Notes: generated from the letters alone by a model not told the origin. DNA of 64,000 nucleotides from DATFTE01 sp963802575 (GCA_963802575.1 CAWDJF010000006.1:620001-684000), one strand, 5' to 3'. Positions 1 to 9,538 are shown, numbered from the stretch's first letter. Program-made: numbers and translations.

Positions 1-87
1 CAGAACGCTGACCATCTGTACCAGCCCCGGGGTCAGGATCTGTCTCTGCGAAACCTTCAGATGCAGCTTGGGTTGCAACAGCACCAT
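1..87 (-). CDS. rpoN: RNA polymerase sigma-54 factor RpoN, N-terminal fragment
   Basis: Only the first 29 codons lie in the window; the gene continues off the left edge. Translation from the ATG at 87 begins MVLLQPKLHLKVSQRQILTP, the glutamine- and leucine-rich Region I opening typical of sigma-54, which contacts core polymerase and receives the ATP-driven signal from enhancer-binding proteins. An in-frame TTG lies 12 nt upstream, so the start could be slightly earlier. It follows lptB in the same direction, the lptB-rpoN order seen in many Gram-negative bacteria. It matters here because a sigma-54-type promoter is visible upstream of clpC. The identification rests on this short stretch only. 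Confidence 0.85.
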   Translation of the reverse strand, partial: MVLLQPKLHLKVSQRQILTPGLVQMVSVL

Positions 88-383
88 GGTTCGATCAATC
101 AACCTTCGGGAGCGTTGGGCCTAACCTGCCAGCCGAAAACGTCCGCTCCAAATATGAACACAAAATCTTTACAACTTGATTAAAGCAACTGCCCAGCATC
201 TCTGGCACCAACATTTGCCAATCGGTGGTGACCTTAGTGCTCTTGCCTATCTTCAACATGCAAACTACCTACCGGCTCGTATCAGCGTACCTGATTCGTC
301 AGGCTACCTGTTTCGAATCAGGGTACGGCTTCAGCCGTACCGCATCGGCCCGCCACTCACCGCCCTTTAGGGGCTGGCCGCAC
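88..383. other. lptB-rpoN intergenic region with a two-hairpin repeat
   Basis: About 300 bases without a convincing gene. Two short overlapping reading frames (176-370 and 225-410) look like chance. The part nearest lptB holds a member of the dispersed two-hairpin repeat family, listed separately. The part nearest rpoN presumably carries the rpoN leader, but I see no clear promoter. Confidence 0.6.
320..376 (+). repeat. Two-hairpin intergenic repeat (family A), variant
   Basis: First hairpin has arms GGTACGGC and GCCGTACC around a TTCA loop; the second has a CCCTTTAGGGG core. The layout matches copies near 7929, 28856, 31862, 37624, 37720 and 59711, with different stem sequences. Confidence 0.6.
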
Positions 384-1112
384 TCATACCAGCGAGAAGC
401 TCTCGCCTAAATAGACCCTGCGAACTTCCGGATCTCCTCCTAATTGTTCCGGAGTCCCCTGACGGAAAATCCGCCCCTCATTAATGATGTACGCCCGGTC
501 TGTCACCGACAGCGTCTCCCGGACGTTGTGATCGGTAATCAGTACTCCGATCCCGCTGGCCTTCAGATCAGAAATTATCTTCTGCAAGTCGAGTACGGCT
601 ATCGGGTCAATCCCTGAGAACGGTTCGTCCAGCAAAATAAACGTCGGATTGATCGACAGCGCCCGTGCGATCTCGACCCGGCGGCGCTCTCCGCCTGACA
701 GCGCATAACCGCGATTCTGGCGGATATGCTCAAGGCCCAGCTGGTCAATCAGCTTCTCCATCTTCTCGCGGCGCTCATGCCACGAGATCGGTTGCGCCTC
801 AAGCACCGCAAGAATGTTCTCTTCTACAGTCAACTTGCGAAACACCGACGCCTCTTGCGGCAGGTAGCTGATGCCATACTGGCGCGCCCGCAGATACATG
901 GGCACGTCCGTGATGTCTTCGCCGTCGATTAATACCCGGCCTGTGTCGGGAGGAATCAGGCCCACGATGGTGTAGAAAGAAGTGGTCTTGCCGGCGCCGT
1001 TAGGACCAAGTAAACCAACAACTTCGCCCTGATTTACTCGAAGGTTGACGCCGTTGACAACCCTGCGGCCACGGTAGGATTTTCCGATTTCGTCGGTGGC
1101 CAGCGTGTGCAT
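384..1112 (-). CDS. lptB: LPS export ABC transporter ATP-binding protein LptB
   Basis: Cytoplasmic ATPase that powers extraction of lipopolysaccharide from the inner membrane together with LptF/LptG. In 242 residues all ABC elements are present: Walker A GPNGAGKTT at 36-44, Q-loop PQE at 85-87, signature LSGGE at 138-142, Walker B FILLDEP at 158-164 and the switch histidine in DHN at 194-196. The short length, the EASVFRKLTVEENI stretch after the Q-loop and the ALSGGERRRVEIARAL segment are characteristic of LptB rather than other ABC ATPases. Its ATG follows directly on the stop codon of the LptC/LptA-type gene with no gap, so the two are surely co-transcribed; rpoN follows about 300 bases later. 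Confidence 0.95.
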   Translation of the reverse strand: MHTLATDEIGKSYRGRRVVNGVNLRVNQGEVVGLLGPNGAGKTTSFYTIVGLIPPDTGRVLIDGEDITDVPMYLRARQYGISYLPQEASVFRKLTVEENILAVLEAQPISWHERREKMEKLIDQLGLEHIRQNRGYALSGGERRRVEIARALSINPTFILLDEPFSGIDPIAVLDLQKIISDLKASGIGVLITDHNVRETLSVTDRAYIINEGRIFRQGTPEQLGGDPEVRRVYLGESFSLV

Positions 1113-3383
1113 TTATCGTGCCACTCGCGTGTGGGTGACGGTAGGGTAGGCTTCGTTGCCTTCCACCAAAACCCTATCATCCGTCCTAAAGAAAGTCAAC
1201 GAAACCCCTGTGATTTTGCCGCGTTCGGCATCAAAAATGCTAGGCGGACCGCCCGAAAGAACATACTTATCGTCATCCGCCGTGTACACCAGCTGGTCGC
1301 CCGTACCTCGCCGCGTCGGCTGCGTGATTACAACCTGACCCGTGGCCACAATCTTGTCCAACTTCTCCGCTTGTCCCAGCGCCTGATTCTTGGATTGATC
1401 TCCCGAAGCGGCTCTGGGTTTCAAAAATACGTCCATCACATCCGACGTGATGGTCGAATCCTGGCTCTTCGCCACCACGCCTCCTTCAAAGTGCGCTTTG
1501 CGCTGTTCATCCTGATAGGTCAACCGTCCCGACGTGATGAGGGTAGGAGTGTTCTTGCCATTCTTGTCGGCCTGCAACATGACAGTCGAGACCCGCTGCG
1601 TCGCCGAGTCATGAGCGATGACAGAACGGTGATCGCGATCGAACTCGATCGACGGCGCTTGGACTACGTTGGCGTTCTGCCACAACCGCGCGTCGCCGGT
1701 ATAGAGCGCGACCGAAGGAGACCGATGGGCTGTCATGTTTCGTGATGTGACATGAATCGGATCGGAAGATGCCAGCAGTGCCCCGCCCGGCTGCTGCTTC
1801 AAATCGCTGTAGGTGCTTTTCACGTCGCTATCGGCAAACGCATCGCCCGTCGCCCGGTTCATACGCATCGTCTTTGCCGTAGTGGTCATGCCTCCCTGCT
1901 CTACTCGCGGCGATCCCGTCAGCACCAGCATCTGGTCCGCAGTCGTATAGCGTCCACGATCGGCCCAGGCCTTACGGTCGTTATCCACATACGTGACGTT
2001 TCCCTGCTGCGTAATCGTCTCAATGCCGATACCGGGATGAAACGTAGCGTCGAGTGTCTCGCTGGTACTGACCCGGTCGGGCTGTCCGGGATTCGTGCTC
2101 ACAATCCGCGCATCGGGCGCACCGTGTGCCGAAGCCAGTTGTCCCAGGTCATCGAACTTGGCATCAAACTTCCCTGCCGTAATCACCGTCTGTTGCCCCG
2201 CCGGAGGTGCAAGCGGCCGCATCGTCAACTGTCCCGGCCCCAGTGTCTGCGCGCTTTTCAACCGCCGCCCGTCGGCCAGGAAAAAGTCCACCGCCGCTGC
2301 CGACAACTCGCTATCCTGCGCGTTCGCGTTCTGTGGATTCGGCTTTTGGTGCTGCAGCATCTTCACATTTTCCGATGCCTGCACCTTGCTGATGACGTTC
2401 TGCCCCACGAAGTCGACAACCGCTTTGCCGGCATCGCCCTGCATGGGTTGGTCGCTGACGATCTCCGAATGCACATTCCCCGTGAGCACTGCCGTCCGCA
2501 GGGTCTGGTTCCTGGTGTCATCGCTCATGACCAATTCGAGCTGGTCCGAGCGCGTGTGCGTCATCTGCTTGCCGGAGGTGTCGATCTGCACATCTCCCGT
2601 CGCGACCACGTGATCGAGCGAATTGTCAGGGCGCAAATAAAACCTCGCCTGCTCTGCTTCTGATTTGTCGGTGGCGTTAAAGAAATGCGCACGATCAAGC
2701 ATCACGACCCGCGGTTCTTTGGTGATGGTCCCATGCTCCGCAGTCAGCGTTGCCGGAGTCCTCCCCGTTAAGACCACATGCACCTGCGAACGCAAATCCA
2801 GCAGCCCTGTCTTCGCCGTGTAAGTGACGCCCACTGCCGACCCGTTCGCCTGCGGCACGCGGAACTCTACTTTGGCGCTGGTGTGTGCGTCTCCACTTTT
2901 CTGGTTGAACACCAGGTCGGTGGTCTTCAAGTGAATGGGATTCTTCAGCTCCTTCGGCGCAGCCTGATCAGGCCCCGTCCCGCCTTCAGGATTTGCCTGC
3001 AAGTCGATCTGCACTTCGCCCTTGGATGTCACGTCGCCTGACTGCGGATCGTAGTCGAAGGCCGCGCCATAAATCTGGTCATAGCGGCTGGAGTCACTGC
3101 CATAGAGAGTGATGGCCACATCATGCAACTCGGCTCGCCCGCCCTGCCGATATTGAATCGCCTTGCTCGCCTGAATCTTGTAGAGAGTGCGTCCCTGCTC
3201 TGACTTCGAGATGGTGAATCCCTGCGCGCTCTGCTGAATTTCGATCCCAATTTTCCCTGGCATTTCTTTCAATGCGTTCGTCACCCGGTAACGCGCATAG
3301 AAATATGCTCCCGACACCATCAACACGACGGCGACCGCGCCCACGGCAAACCAGCGCCGCAAACTGGAAATCTTGAGGGGCAT
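1113..3383 (-). CDS. LptC/LptA-type LPS transport protein, large fused form
   Basis: 756-residue protein with a short cytoplasmic N-terminus, one membrane segment at about residues 12-30 and a long periplasmic part. The part after the membrane anchor resembles LptC. The rest consists of repeated OstA/LptA-like beta-jellyroll segments, seen in recurring phrases such as DHVVATGDVQID, VLTGNVHSE, ITQQGNVTYVDNDRKAWADR and DKIVATGQVVITQPTRRGTGDQL. Typical LptC and LptA are each about 190 residues, so this looks like an LptC-type anchor fused to several LptA-like modules that could form much of the periplasmic LPS bridge in one chain. It abuts lptB, which supports the role. The domain boundaries are my inference. 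Confidence 0.8.
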   Translation of the reverse strand: MPLKISSLRRWFAVGAVAVVLMVSGAYFYARYRVTNALKEMPGKIGIEIQQSAQGFTISKSEQGRTLYKIQASKAIQYRQGGRAELHDVAITLYGSDSSRYDQIYGAAFDYDPQSGDVTSKGEVQIDLQANPEGGTGPDQAAPKELKNPIHLKTTDLVFNQKSGDAHTSAKVEFRVPQANGSAVGVTYTAKTGLLDLRSQVHVVLTGRTPATLTAEHGTITKEPRVVMLDRAHFFNATDKSEAEQARFYLRPDNSLDHVVATGDVQIDTSGKQMTHTRSDQLELVMSDDTRNQTLRTAVLTGNVHSEIVSDQPMQGDAGKAVVDFVGQNVISKVQASENVKMLQHQKPNPQNANAQDSELSAAAVDFFLADGRRLKSAQTLGPGQLTMRPLAPPAGQQTVITAGKFDAKFDDLGQLASAHGAPDARIVSTNPGQPDRVSTSETLDATFHPGIGIETITQQGNVTYVDNDRKAWADRGRYTTADQMLVLTGSPRVEQGGMTTTAKTMRMNRATGDAFADSDVKSTYSDLKQQPGGALLASSDPIHVTSRNMTAHRSPSVALYTGDARLWQNANVVQAPSIEFDRDHRSVIAHDSATQRVSTVMLQADKNGKNTPTLITSGRLTYQDEQRKAHFEGGVVAKSQDSTITSDVMDVFLKPRAASGDQSKNQALGQAEKLDKIVATGQVVITQPTRRGTGDQLVYTADDDKYVLSGGPPSIFDAERGKITGVSLTFFRTDDRVLVEGNEAYPTVTHTRVAR

Positions 3384-3508
3384 TGATCTCTAGTCTAATG
3401 GATTAGAGGGGCGCCTCCTGAGATCTTACAAATCCTTGACAACTTCACCACCACCGCAATCGTAGACTTCCCCTGCCCGTAACCTGTCTGCCGCGCCGGA
3501 GGCCACTC

Positions 3509-4759
3509 ATGCACTACCCTCCCACATCGTCGTCGCGATTGATTGTCATTCTCTCGCTCATCCTGTCCGCAAGCGCGTGGGCGGCGAACGTGCCCAAAAC
3601 CCTTCATGATTTCGAACTTCCGGGTGTGGCCAACGATGGCAACACTCTCTATTCGAGCCTCACGTTCGACGCGGCCGGCAATGCTTACGGCACTACGGTG
3701 AGCGGAGGCAGGTTTAATGCCGGCATTGTATACGAGCTGTCACCGGCCGGCGCTGGCCAGTGGAAGGAAAAGATTCTCTACAGCTTCAAGGGTGGCACCA
3801 AAGACGGCTCCGGTTCTCACGCTACTCCGGTCTTCGACGGCGCAGGTAACCTGTATGGCACAACCGTGAACGGAGGTTTGAAAGGAAAGTCCTGCGCGGC
3901 GGGATGCGGCATCGTCTTCAAGCTGACTCCTTCGACCAAGGGCCCGTGGACCGAGACTATCCTTCACCAGTTCACGGGAGGCGCTGACGGTGGGACTTCA
4001 TTCGCCGGAGTGATCATCGACAGCGCCGGCAATCTTTACGGTGCGACCATCGGCGGCGGCAGCAAGGGACAAGGCACGGTCTACGAACTCTCTCCCTCCG
4101 GCAGCGCCTGGCAAGAGACGGTGCTGCACAACTTCACCGGCAAGCCCGACGGAGCCACTCCCTATGCTCCACTCGTCTTTGACGCAGTTGGGAATCTCTA
4201 CGGCACCACCTACGCCGGCGGCGCCAGCAATCAAGGTACGGTCTATCAACTCACGCAAACCGCAGGCACATGGACCGAACAAGTTCTCTGCAGCTTCAAA
4301 GGCGGAAGCGACGGGAACGACCCGTTTGGACCCGTCACCCTTGATCAGGCAGGCAACGTCTACGGCACCACGCAGCAAGGCGGCACCGCGAGCGTGGGCA
4401 CGGCTTTCGAATTGGACGCCGCCAATGGGTGGAGCAAAACCATCCTGCATCAATTCCTTGGCCTCAGCGCCGGTGATGGCGCCAATCCGAACAGCCTGGT
4501 CTTCGATCAAAGCGGCAATCTCTTCGGCACATCGGTCGGCGGCGGCAAGTTTAATCCGGGCACGATTTTTGAGCTGTCTCCGCAATCGGGTGGTGGATGG
4601 ACAGAGACCGTTCTCTACAGTTTCACCGGAGGCAATGATGGAGCGTATCCTTCGGCGGGTCCGACGATCGATGCCGCGGGCCATCTTTTCGGAACCACCC
4701 TCTGGGGCGGACCTGCGGGAGACACGGTGGGCGGAGTCGCCTTCGAATTCATTCCCTGA
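3509..4759 (+). CDS. Exported tandem-repeat protein, GloVer repeat family
   Basis: 416 residues with a signal peptide of about 25 residues ending near SASAWAA. The mature part has about seven copies of a 50-60 residue repeat. Each carries a core like FDxAGNLYGTTxxGG followed by a GTVYELSPSG or LYSFxGGxDG segment, the pattern of the choice-of-anchor tandem-repeat GloVer proteins and probably a beta-propeller-like fold. The family is secreted or surface-bound and common in Acidobacteriota; its function is unknown. The ATG is preceded by GGAGG about 8 bases upstream. It converges on recJ with about 20 bases between stop codons. Confidence 0.85.
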   Translation: MHYPPTSSSRLIVILSLILSASAWAANVPKTLHDFELPGVANDGNTLYSSLTFDAAGNAYGTTVSGGRFNAGIVYELSPAGAGQWKEKILYSFKGGTKDGSGSHATPVFDGAGNLYGTTVNGGLKGKSCAAGCGIVFKLTPSTKGPWTETILHQFTGGADGGTSFAGVIIDSAGNLYGATIGGGSKGQGTVYELSPSGSAWQETVLHNFTGKPDGATPYAPLVFDAVGNLYGTTYAGGASNQGTVYQLTQTAGTWTEQVLCSFKGGSDGNDPFGPVTLDQAGNVYGTTQQGGTASVGTAFELDAANGWSKTILHQFLGLSAGDGANPNSLVFDQSGNLFGTSVGGGKFNPGTIFELSPQSGGGWTETVLYSFTGGNDGAYPSAGPTIDAAGHLFGTTLWGGPAGDTVGGVAFEFIP

Positions 4760-4780
4760 TCGCTTGCAGAGATCTCGGCT

Positions 4781-6554
4781 CTACGTCGCCATTTTGCAGG
4801 GAACAAAGTCTCGCAGCGACAACTCCAACCCTCCCCACTCGGGATGGTCGTTGTGCTCAACCGTGAAGGCTACATCGATCGAATCGCCGGGAAGCAATTG
4901 CGCTTGCTGGACTTTTTCTCCCATGTGCCAGCCCAAGGCATCCATCGCCGGCCGCCATCCGTTGGTGCTCGCGACCCCCAGCTTGAGCTTGACGTGTTTT
5001 TCTTTGATCATGCGCGGCGGCGCGATTAGGCGAACATGTTTCGCCGCGAACACCGGCTCGGGATTGCCCATTCCAAATGGCTCCAGTCGGCTCAGCGCCT
5101 GATAGAGTGCGGGCGTGACTTGATCGAGGGTAATCTCGGCATCCACTTTCAGGCTGGGCTCGAAGTCTGCCAGCGTCAGCCGCTCGCGCGCATAGCCATC
5201 GAGGCGAGTGCGTAGCTCGGCGAGCCGCGAGACCGGCAGCGAGAATCCGACAGCGTGTTCGTGTCCTCCAAAGCGGTGAAAGACTTCGCCGCACGACTCG
5301 AGCGCGTTGAGCATGTGAAACGCGGAAATGGAGCGTCCGGACCCGTGCGCCTCGTCACCATCACGGGAAATAACCAGTGCAGGACGTCCGTACTTTTCGA
5401 CAACCCGTGTCGCCGTGATGCCGATCACGCCGCGATGCCATCCGTCACCGTCGACGACCATGCAAAAGGCTTCGCGCAGCGCTGGCTCTTCGTCCACACG
5501 CGCATAGATCGCATCCAGAATGCGCCGCTCTTCTTCCTGTCGTTCGGCATTGAGCTGATCGAGGTGGTTGGCGATCTCTTTGGCGCGGGTTGCATCTCTC
5601 ACACTGAACAACTCGATTACATCTTTCGCGACGTCCATTCTTCCTGCGGCATTCAGACGCGGTGCGATGCGGAAGGCAACCTCTCCCGAACTCAAAGGAC
5701 GCGCACCGCCCACCTGAGCCACTTCGATCAGAGCGCGCAAGCCGGCGTTCACCGGGTTTCGAAGCGCTTCCAGACCCAGCTTGGCAAATACTCGATTCTC
5801 TCCCGTGAGCGGCACGGCATCGGCGACGGTGGCGATTGCCACGACTTTCATGAACGAAGTCAACATTCGTGACTGGTCGGGAGTCGCCAGCCGCCGCTCC
5901 ATCAACGCCTGTGCCAACTTGAAGCCCACACCCGCCCCGCACAGCGCCTTGCACGGATAACCGCAGTCGGGCTGATTGGGATTGAGCACAGCTAGCGCGG
6001 TCGGAACGCCTTCCTGACCCGGGCAGGTGATGATCGGTCACGATAAGATCGACACCGAGCCGCTGCGCGGTTTCCGCCGCCGCGAAAGCGCGAATCCCTG
6101 TGTCGACGCTGATGATGAGACGCACACCGGCCGCGGCGGCGCGCTCGATGACATCATCTTTCATGCCATAACCTTCGCGGATGCGGTGCGGCACATGGAA
6201 ATCCGCCGCGCCTCCGCAAAGCTCAATCGCAGTTTTGAGAATGACGATCGCGGTGGTCCCATCGACGTCATAGTCGCCGTAGATGAGGATTCCCTCTTTG
6301 CGCTCGATAGCCGCGTCGAGGCGGTCGACTGCGGCCTTCATCCCGCGCATGGCGTAAGGAGAATGTAGATGGGAAAGCGCCGGCGCGAGAAAACGCGCAG
6401 CAATTTCGGGCTCGGAGATCCCGCGCTGCGCCAGCAACCGGGCGACGGTCGATGCGATGCTTGCATCGCCCAAATTCAGCGCCAAATTTCCTCTCAACTC
6501 AGCCGCGAGAGTATCCACCTCTGTGGGATCGGAAGATTTGAAAATCCAGCGCAT
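4781..6554 (-). CDS. recJ: Single-stranded-DNA-specific exonuclease RecJ, interrupted by a frameshift
   Basis: RecJ degrades single-stranded DNA 5' to 3' in recombination and mismatch repair. The first part (from about 6554) carries the DHH-family motifs DYDVDG, SVDTG and VTDHHLPG. The second part, in another frame from about 6015 down to 4781, continues with VPTALAVLNPNQPDCGYPC, GAGVGFKLA, the DHHA1 region with GSGRSI and FGGHEHAVGF, and a C-terminal OB-like region. Together the two frames give a full-length RecJ of about 590 residues. The switch lies near 6015-6024, around a CCCGGG run, and needs one base fewer. Either the gene is broken or the sequence carries an inserted base. I chose the ATG at 6554; an in-frame TTG at 6563 is an alternative. 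Confidence 0.88.
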
Positions 6555-6563
6555 GGAGGGCAA

Positions 6564-6632
6564 ATTGAGTCATTGAATCATCGGATCATTGAATCACTAA
6601 ACGCCAATGAATCAATGATTCAATGTCTCAAT
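6564..6632. repeat. Octamer-periodic inverted repeat between recJ and a hypothetical gene
   Basis: The left half repeats an 8-nt unit like CATTGAAT; the right half carries its complement, like AATGAATC. The two halves can pair as one imperfect hairpin of about 25 bp. It fills the gap between the stop of the 161-residue gene and the start of recJ, so it could terminate or stabilise a transcript, although no T-run follows. Confidence 0.6.
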
Positions 6633-6636
6633 AGTT

Positions 6637-7122
6637 TCAGAGTTCCTCGTCCTGGTCGGGTTCGTCGATGGGAATTCCCCCGAAGTCTTCGGTGAATTCC
6701 ACCAGGCGCTGGTAGCGGTCGTACCATTCCGTGGACGCTTCGTAGACCATCATGATGCCATGGTTGGCAAAGCCGAGTTGGACGAATCCGGTTTTACCCG
6801 AGTAGGTGCGCAGCCAGCGCGCATCTTCGAGATCTTCGTCGTTGGTGAATTCGGCGTTCGAGAGGCGCTGGATGAGCTCGTCCAGTTCTTCGCGCTGCAG
6901 CGACCAGGAGTCCATCGTCAGGAAAGGGGCGCCAGCGGCCTTAGCCAGTTCCACGAAATCTTTCCAGCCATCGGCGCTGTCTTCCGACTTCCACAGCACG
7001 CTCTGCACCTCTTCATAATCCACGTACCCGTGGAAGCGGCGCATGCCGTGACCTTCGATGAAGGCGACCATATCGTCCTTCAGGCCGGACAAATCATCCA
7101 CTTGAGAAGACATATATCTCAC
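6637..7122 (-). CDS. Conserved hypothetical protein, 161 residues
   Basis: I do not recognise a named family. The product is acidic, soluble and without signal peptide or membrane segments. The N-terminal part reads DDLSGLKDDMVAFIEGHGM and the tail is very acidic (DEPDQDEEL). The body alternates predicted helices and strands, with several tryptophans (GWKDFVELAKAAG, ARWLRTYSGKTGFVQLGF). The start could be at the first ATG or 9 bases later at MSSQ. It lies upstream of recJ in the same direction, separated by an inverted repeat. Its codon use looks like its neighbours', so it is probably a real gene. Confidence 0.6.
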   Translation of the reverse strand: MRYMSSQVDDLSGLKDDMVAFIEGHGMRRFHGYVDYEEVQSVLWKSEDSADGWKDFVELAKAAGAPFLTMDSWSLQREELDELIQRLSNAEFTNDEDLEDARWLRTYSGKTGFVQLGFANHGIMMVYEASTEWYDRYQRLVEFTEDFGGIPIDEPDQDEEL

Positions 7123-7223
7123 ACTGCATTGTAAGGCTTTTGCCGGACGGCTACTAGTTTTTCGGACCGCCCGATACGCGCCCGGGCCCCCGGTTCGCGA
7201 TTTACGAAATGAAGCATTGCGGC

Positions 7224-7258
7224 CTGAATGCTGACGACTGAGTGCCGACTGCTGCTTG
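7224..7258 (+). repeat. Heptamer array, unit CTGANNG
   Basis: Five consecutive 7-nt units beginning CTGAATG, CTGACGA and CTGAGTG, then more degenerate. It lies just upstream of the first DUF507 gene. See the finding on heptamer arrays. Confidence 0.5.
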
Positions 7259-7299
7259 TGCTAAACTATCTGTTTCGCACAGGACATTTGATCCGCCCT

Positions 7300-7578
7300 A
7301 TGCTGCTCTCCAAAGAATATGTGGGCTACCTGGCCCGCGAAGTCACCAAGAAATTGATTGCCGGTGAACTCATCGAGACCAAGGAACCGGCGAAGGTCAC
7401 CGAGAAGGTGCACGCTTCCATGCTGGAAGAGTTCACCCTCGAAGACCGCATCAACGATGAGGTGCGCGTCATTCTCGAAGCCTATTCCGAGGAAATGCGC
7501 AAAAGCGGCGCCAACTATCAGGAAATGTTCCGCAAGGTAAAAAGCGAACTGGTGCGGAAATATAAGGCGGTGCTGTGA
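7300..7578 (+). CDS. DUF507 family protein, first of a tandem pair
   Basis: 92 residues when started at the ATG at 7300 (MLLSKEYVGYLAREVTKKL), where family members normally begin. An upstream in-frame start at 7228 would add an unlikely tail. The protein is helical, charged and cytoplasmic, with the DUF507 pattern of an N-terminal lysine-rich helix, an EDRINDEVRVIL segment and a C-terminal YQEMFRKVKSELVRKY helix. Its function is unknown. The stop codon overlaps the GTG start of the second DUF507 gene, so the pair is translationally coupled and may form a heterodimer. Confidence 0.85.
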   Translation: MLLSKEYVGYLAREVTKKLIAGELIETKEPAKVTEKVHASMLEEFTLEDRINDEVRVILEAYSEEMRKSGANYQEMFRKVKSELVRKYKAVL

Positions 7579-7850
7579 GAGTCAGCCGCGACAAAGTCAA
7601 CAAGGTCGCCCACGTCGTCACCGACGCGCTGGCCGAAATGGACGAACTTGATTTCGTCGAAGATCGCAATACCATCCGCCTCGAAGTCCGCAAATTCCTT
7701 GAAGATCTGTTGAATCAGGAAGAGAAGATCGACCTCTCGGCCCGCCACAAAATCGAAAGCCAGAAACGCACCATCCTCGAAGGCAGCCAGGAATGGGATA
7801 TCCTCTACCGCAAGTACTACAACGAGGAAGTCAAGAAACTCGGGATGTAG
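7575..7850 (+). CDS. DUF507 family protein, second of a tandem pair
   Basis: 91 residues, GTG start overlapping the preceding stop by four bases. The sequence MRVSRDKVNKVAHVVTDAL, then LDFVEDRNTIRLEVRKFLEDLL and a closing EWDILYRKYYNEEVKKLGM, has the DUF507 layout and is clearly a diverged paralogue of the gene before it. Small, helical and highly charged, with no signal peptide. The function is not known for the family. The conserved adjacent pair suggests the two products act together. Confidence 0.85.
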   Translation: MRVSRDKVNKVAHVVTDALAEMDELDFVEDRNTIRLEVRKFLEDLLNQEEKIDLSARHKIESQKRTILEGSQEWDILYRKYYNEEVKKLGM

Positions 7851-7853
7851 TTG

Positions 7854-7881
7854 TCAGTGCCGAGTACCCAGTACCGAGTAA
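7854..7881 (+). repeat. Heptamer array, unit CSAGTAC
   Basis: Four 7-nt units (TCAGTGC, CGAGTAC, CCAGTAC, CGAGTAA) starting three bases after the DUF507 stop codon. Same sequence class as the arrays at 35073, 35470, 36261, 36364, 58068 and 61302. Confidence 0.6.
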
Positions 7882-7928
7882 AACCGCAAATTTCTGACGC
7901 AGTCTTGATCCGGAGAGCCACGGGTTTT

Positions 7929-7994
7929 GGGAAGGGCACGAGTTCTACTCGTGCCGTAGAAGCCACGGTGGACGACGGCTTCAGCCGCTGGGGT
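7929..7994 (+). repeat. Two-hairpin intergenic repeat (family A)
   Basis: First hairpin has arms GGCACGAG and CTCGTGCC; the second has a CGGCTTCAGCCG core. The right end overlaps the last codons of the GltD-like gene on the opposite strand, so the natural C-terminus of that protein may have been extended by the repeat. Confidence 0.75.
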
Positions 7995-9451
7995 TCGCTT
8001 GACTCGCTAGCGACTCTCTGCATTTCATCGAGATCAAGCGCAGGTGCATCGCGGCAGCCGCCTTTCTTGCCGATGCCACCGCCGTTACCACAAGATCCGC
8101 CCCTCGAACGTTGTCGCCCGCAGCATACAGATCCTCGCGCGACGTGACTCCCACTTCCTCTGTCTCTACCAGAATCGATCCCCACTTCGTCGTCTTGAGG
8201 TTGGGCGTGTGCTGCGGCACTTCTGTTTCGGGGCTGTACCCAATCGCCAGGGCGACCGTGTCACAAGGGATGACAAAGTTCGATCCCTCGATGGGCACCG
8301 GAGAACGGCGCCCCTTCGCATCGGGTTCCCCCAGCTTCATGCGGATGCACTCCGCCGCTTTGACTCTGCCCTGTTCGTCTCCGATGAATTTCACGGGAGC
8401 GGTCAGCCATTCGAACTGCACGCCCTCTTCGACCGCGTTTATGCGCTCTTCGTAGCGTCCGGGCATTTCGACTTCGCTGCGGCGGTAGACGCAATACACT
8501 TTGGCGTCGGAATTCAGGCGCCGCGCCGTGCGTACACAATCCATCGCTGTATCACCGCCGCCGATGACTAGCGTCACACCCGTGTGGTTGGGCTTGGGAT
8601 CTTCCAGGTTTCTCCAAAATTCAGGCAGCAACTCAGGCGGCACGTTCCCGCGCACCAGGTACTCCGTGGCCTGATAGACGTTCTTCAAAACGTCTTCCCC
8701 CGGAATCTTCATCTCGCCGCCCTTGATGGCCCCATAGCCGAGAAACACAAGGTCGAACCCCTGGCGGAACAGATCCTCCACCGGATGATCTTTGCCGACC
8801 CGGTAATTGCATACAAAATGGATGCCCATCTTCTCCAGGTATTCAATCTTCGAAAAAACAATTTCCTTGTCGAGCTTGAAATTGGGAATGCCGTAAAGCA
8901 GCAAGCCCGCCGGGATACGGCCACATGTCATAAACCGTGACTTCATGGCCTTTCACGGTCAGCTCTTCCGCCACTGCGAGCCCGGCAGGTCCGGCACCCA
9001 CAACGGCGACTTTCCTTCCGGTGGACGGGGCCTTTTCGCGCAGCGGGTAGCCGTAGTTCCGGCGCACATAGTCGACCACAAATGCTTCAAGTTTCCCGAT
9101 GCACACCGCGGGATTGCGCGGCACGATCACGCAAGAACCCTCGCACTGTTTTTCCTGAGGACAGATGCGCCCGCAAACGTCTGGAAAGTTTGACGTCTCC
9201 ATGAACTTGAGCGCGGCCCCGACAAAGTCTCCCTGGCCCAGAAGAAACAGCGCGGCGGGAATGTCGTTATGCAGGGGGCATCCTTTGCTGCAAGGCGCGT
9301 GATCGCAATAGAGACAGCGCTGCGCCTGCTCCATGGCGATCTCAGGCGTGTACGCCTGGGACACCTCGTTGAAGTTGTGGACGCGCGCCTGCGGATCCTG
9401 CTTGGGCGGCTTTACCGCCTCGATCTTGAAGCGCTGACGACGGTTCATCAT
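7981..9451 (-). CDS. GltD-like NAD(P)H-dependent flavoprotein oxidoreductase, interrupted by a frameshift
   Basis: Related to the small subunit of glutamate synthase and to dihydropyrimidine dehydrogenase subunit A; it passes electrons from NADPH via FAD and iron-sulfur clusters. The first frame (9451 to about 8905) has the cysteine motifs CLYCDHAPCSKGCP and CGRICPQEKQCEGSC and the FAD motif VVGAGPAGLA. The second frame (about 8905 to 7981) continues with LLLYGIPNFKLDKEIV, the NADPH motif VIGGGDTAMDCVRTA and the flavin motif AAGDNVRGADLVVTA. The switch lies at about 8904-8912 in GCCCGCCGGG and needs one base fewer. The start at 9451 follows a strong AAGGAGG. No large glutamate synthase subunit is adjacent, so the partner and true substrate are open. 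Confidence 0.85.
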
Positions 9452-9538
9452 CGCGCCCCCTCCTTGGGAATTACCCGCATACAGGATGCCCACCGCCAAC
9501 CCGGCTGGCTGTGTCCTAGGTCACAAGGCCCAGTGACG

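Noticed and set aside
6000..6030. Programmed frameshift in recJ
   Set aside because: No slippery heptamer, stimulatory structure or family precedent; the same one-base excess recurs in unrelated genes, which favours sequence error.
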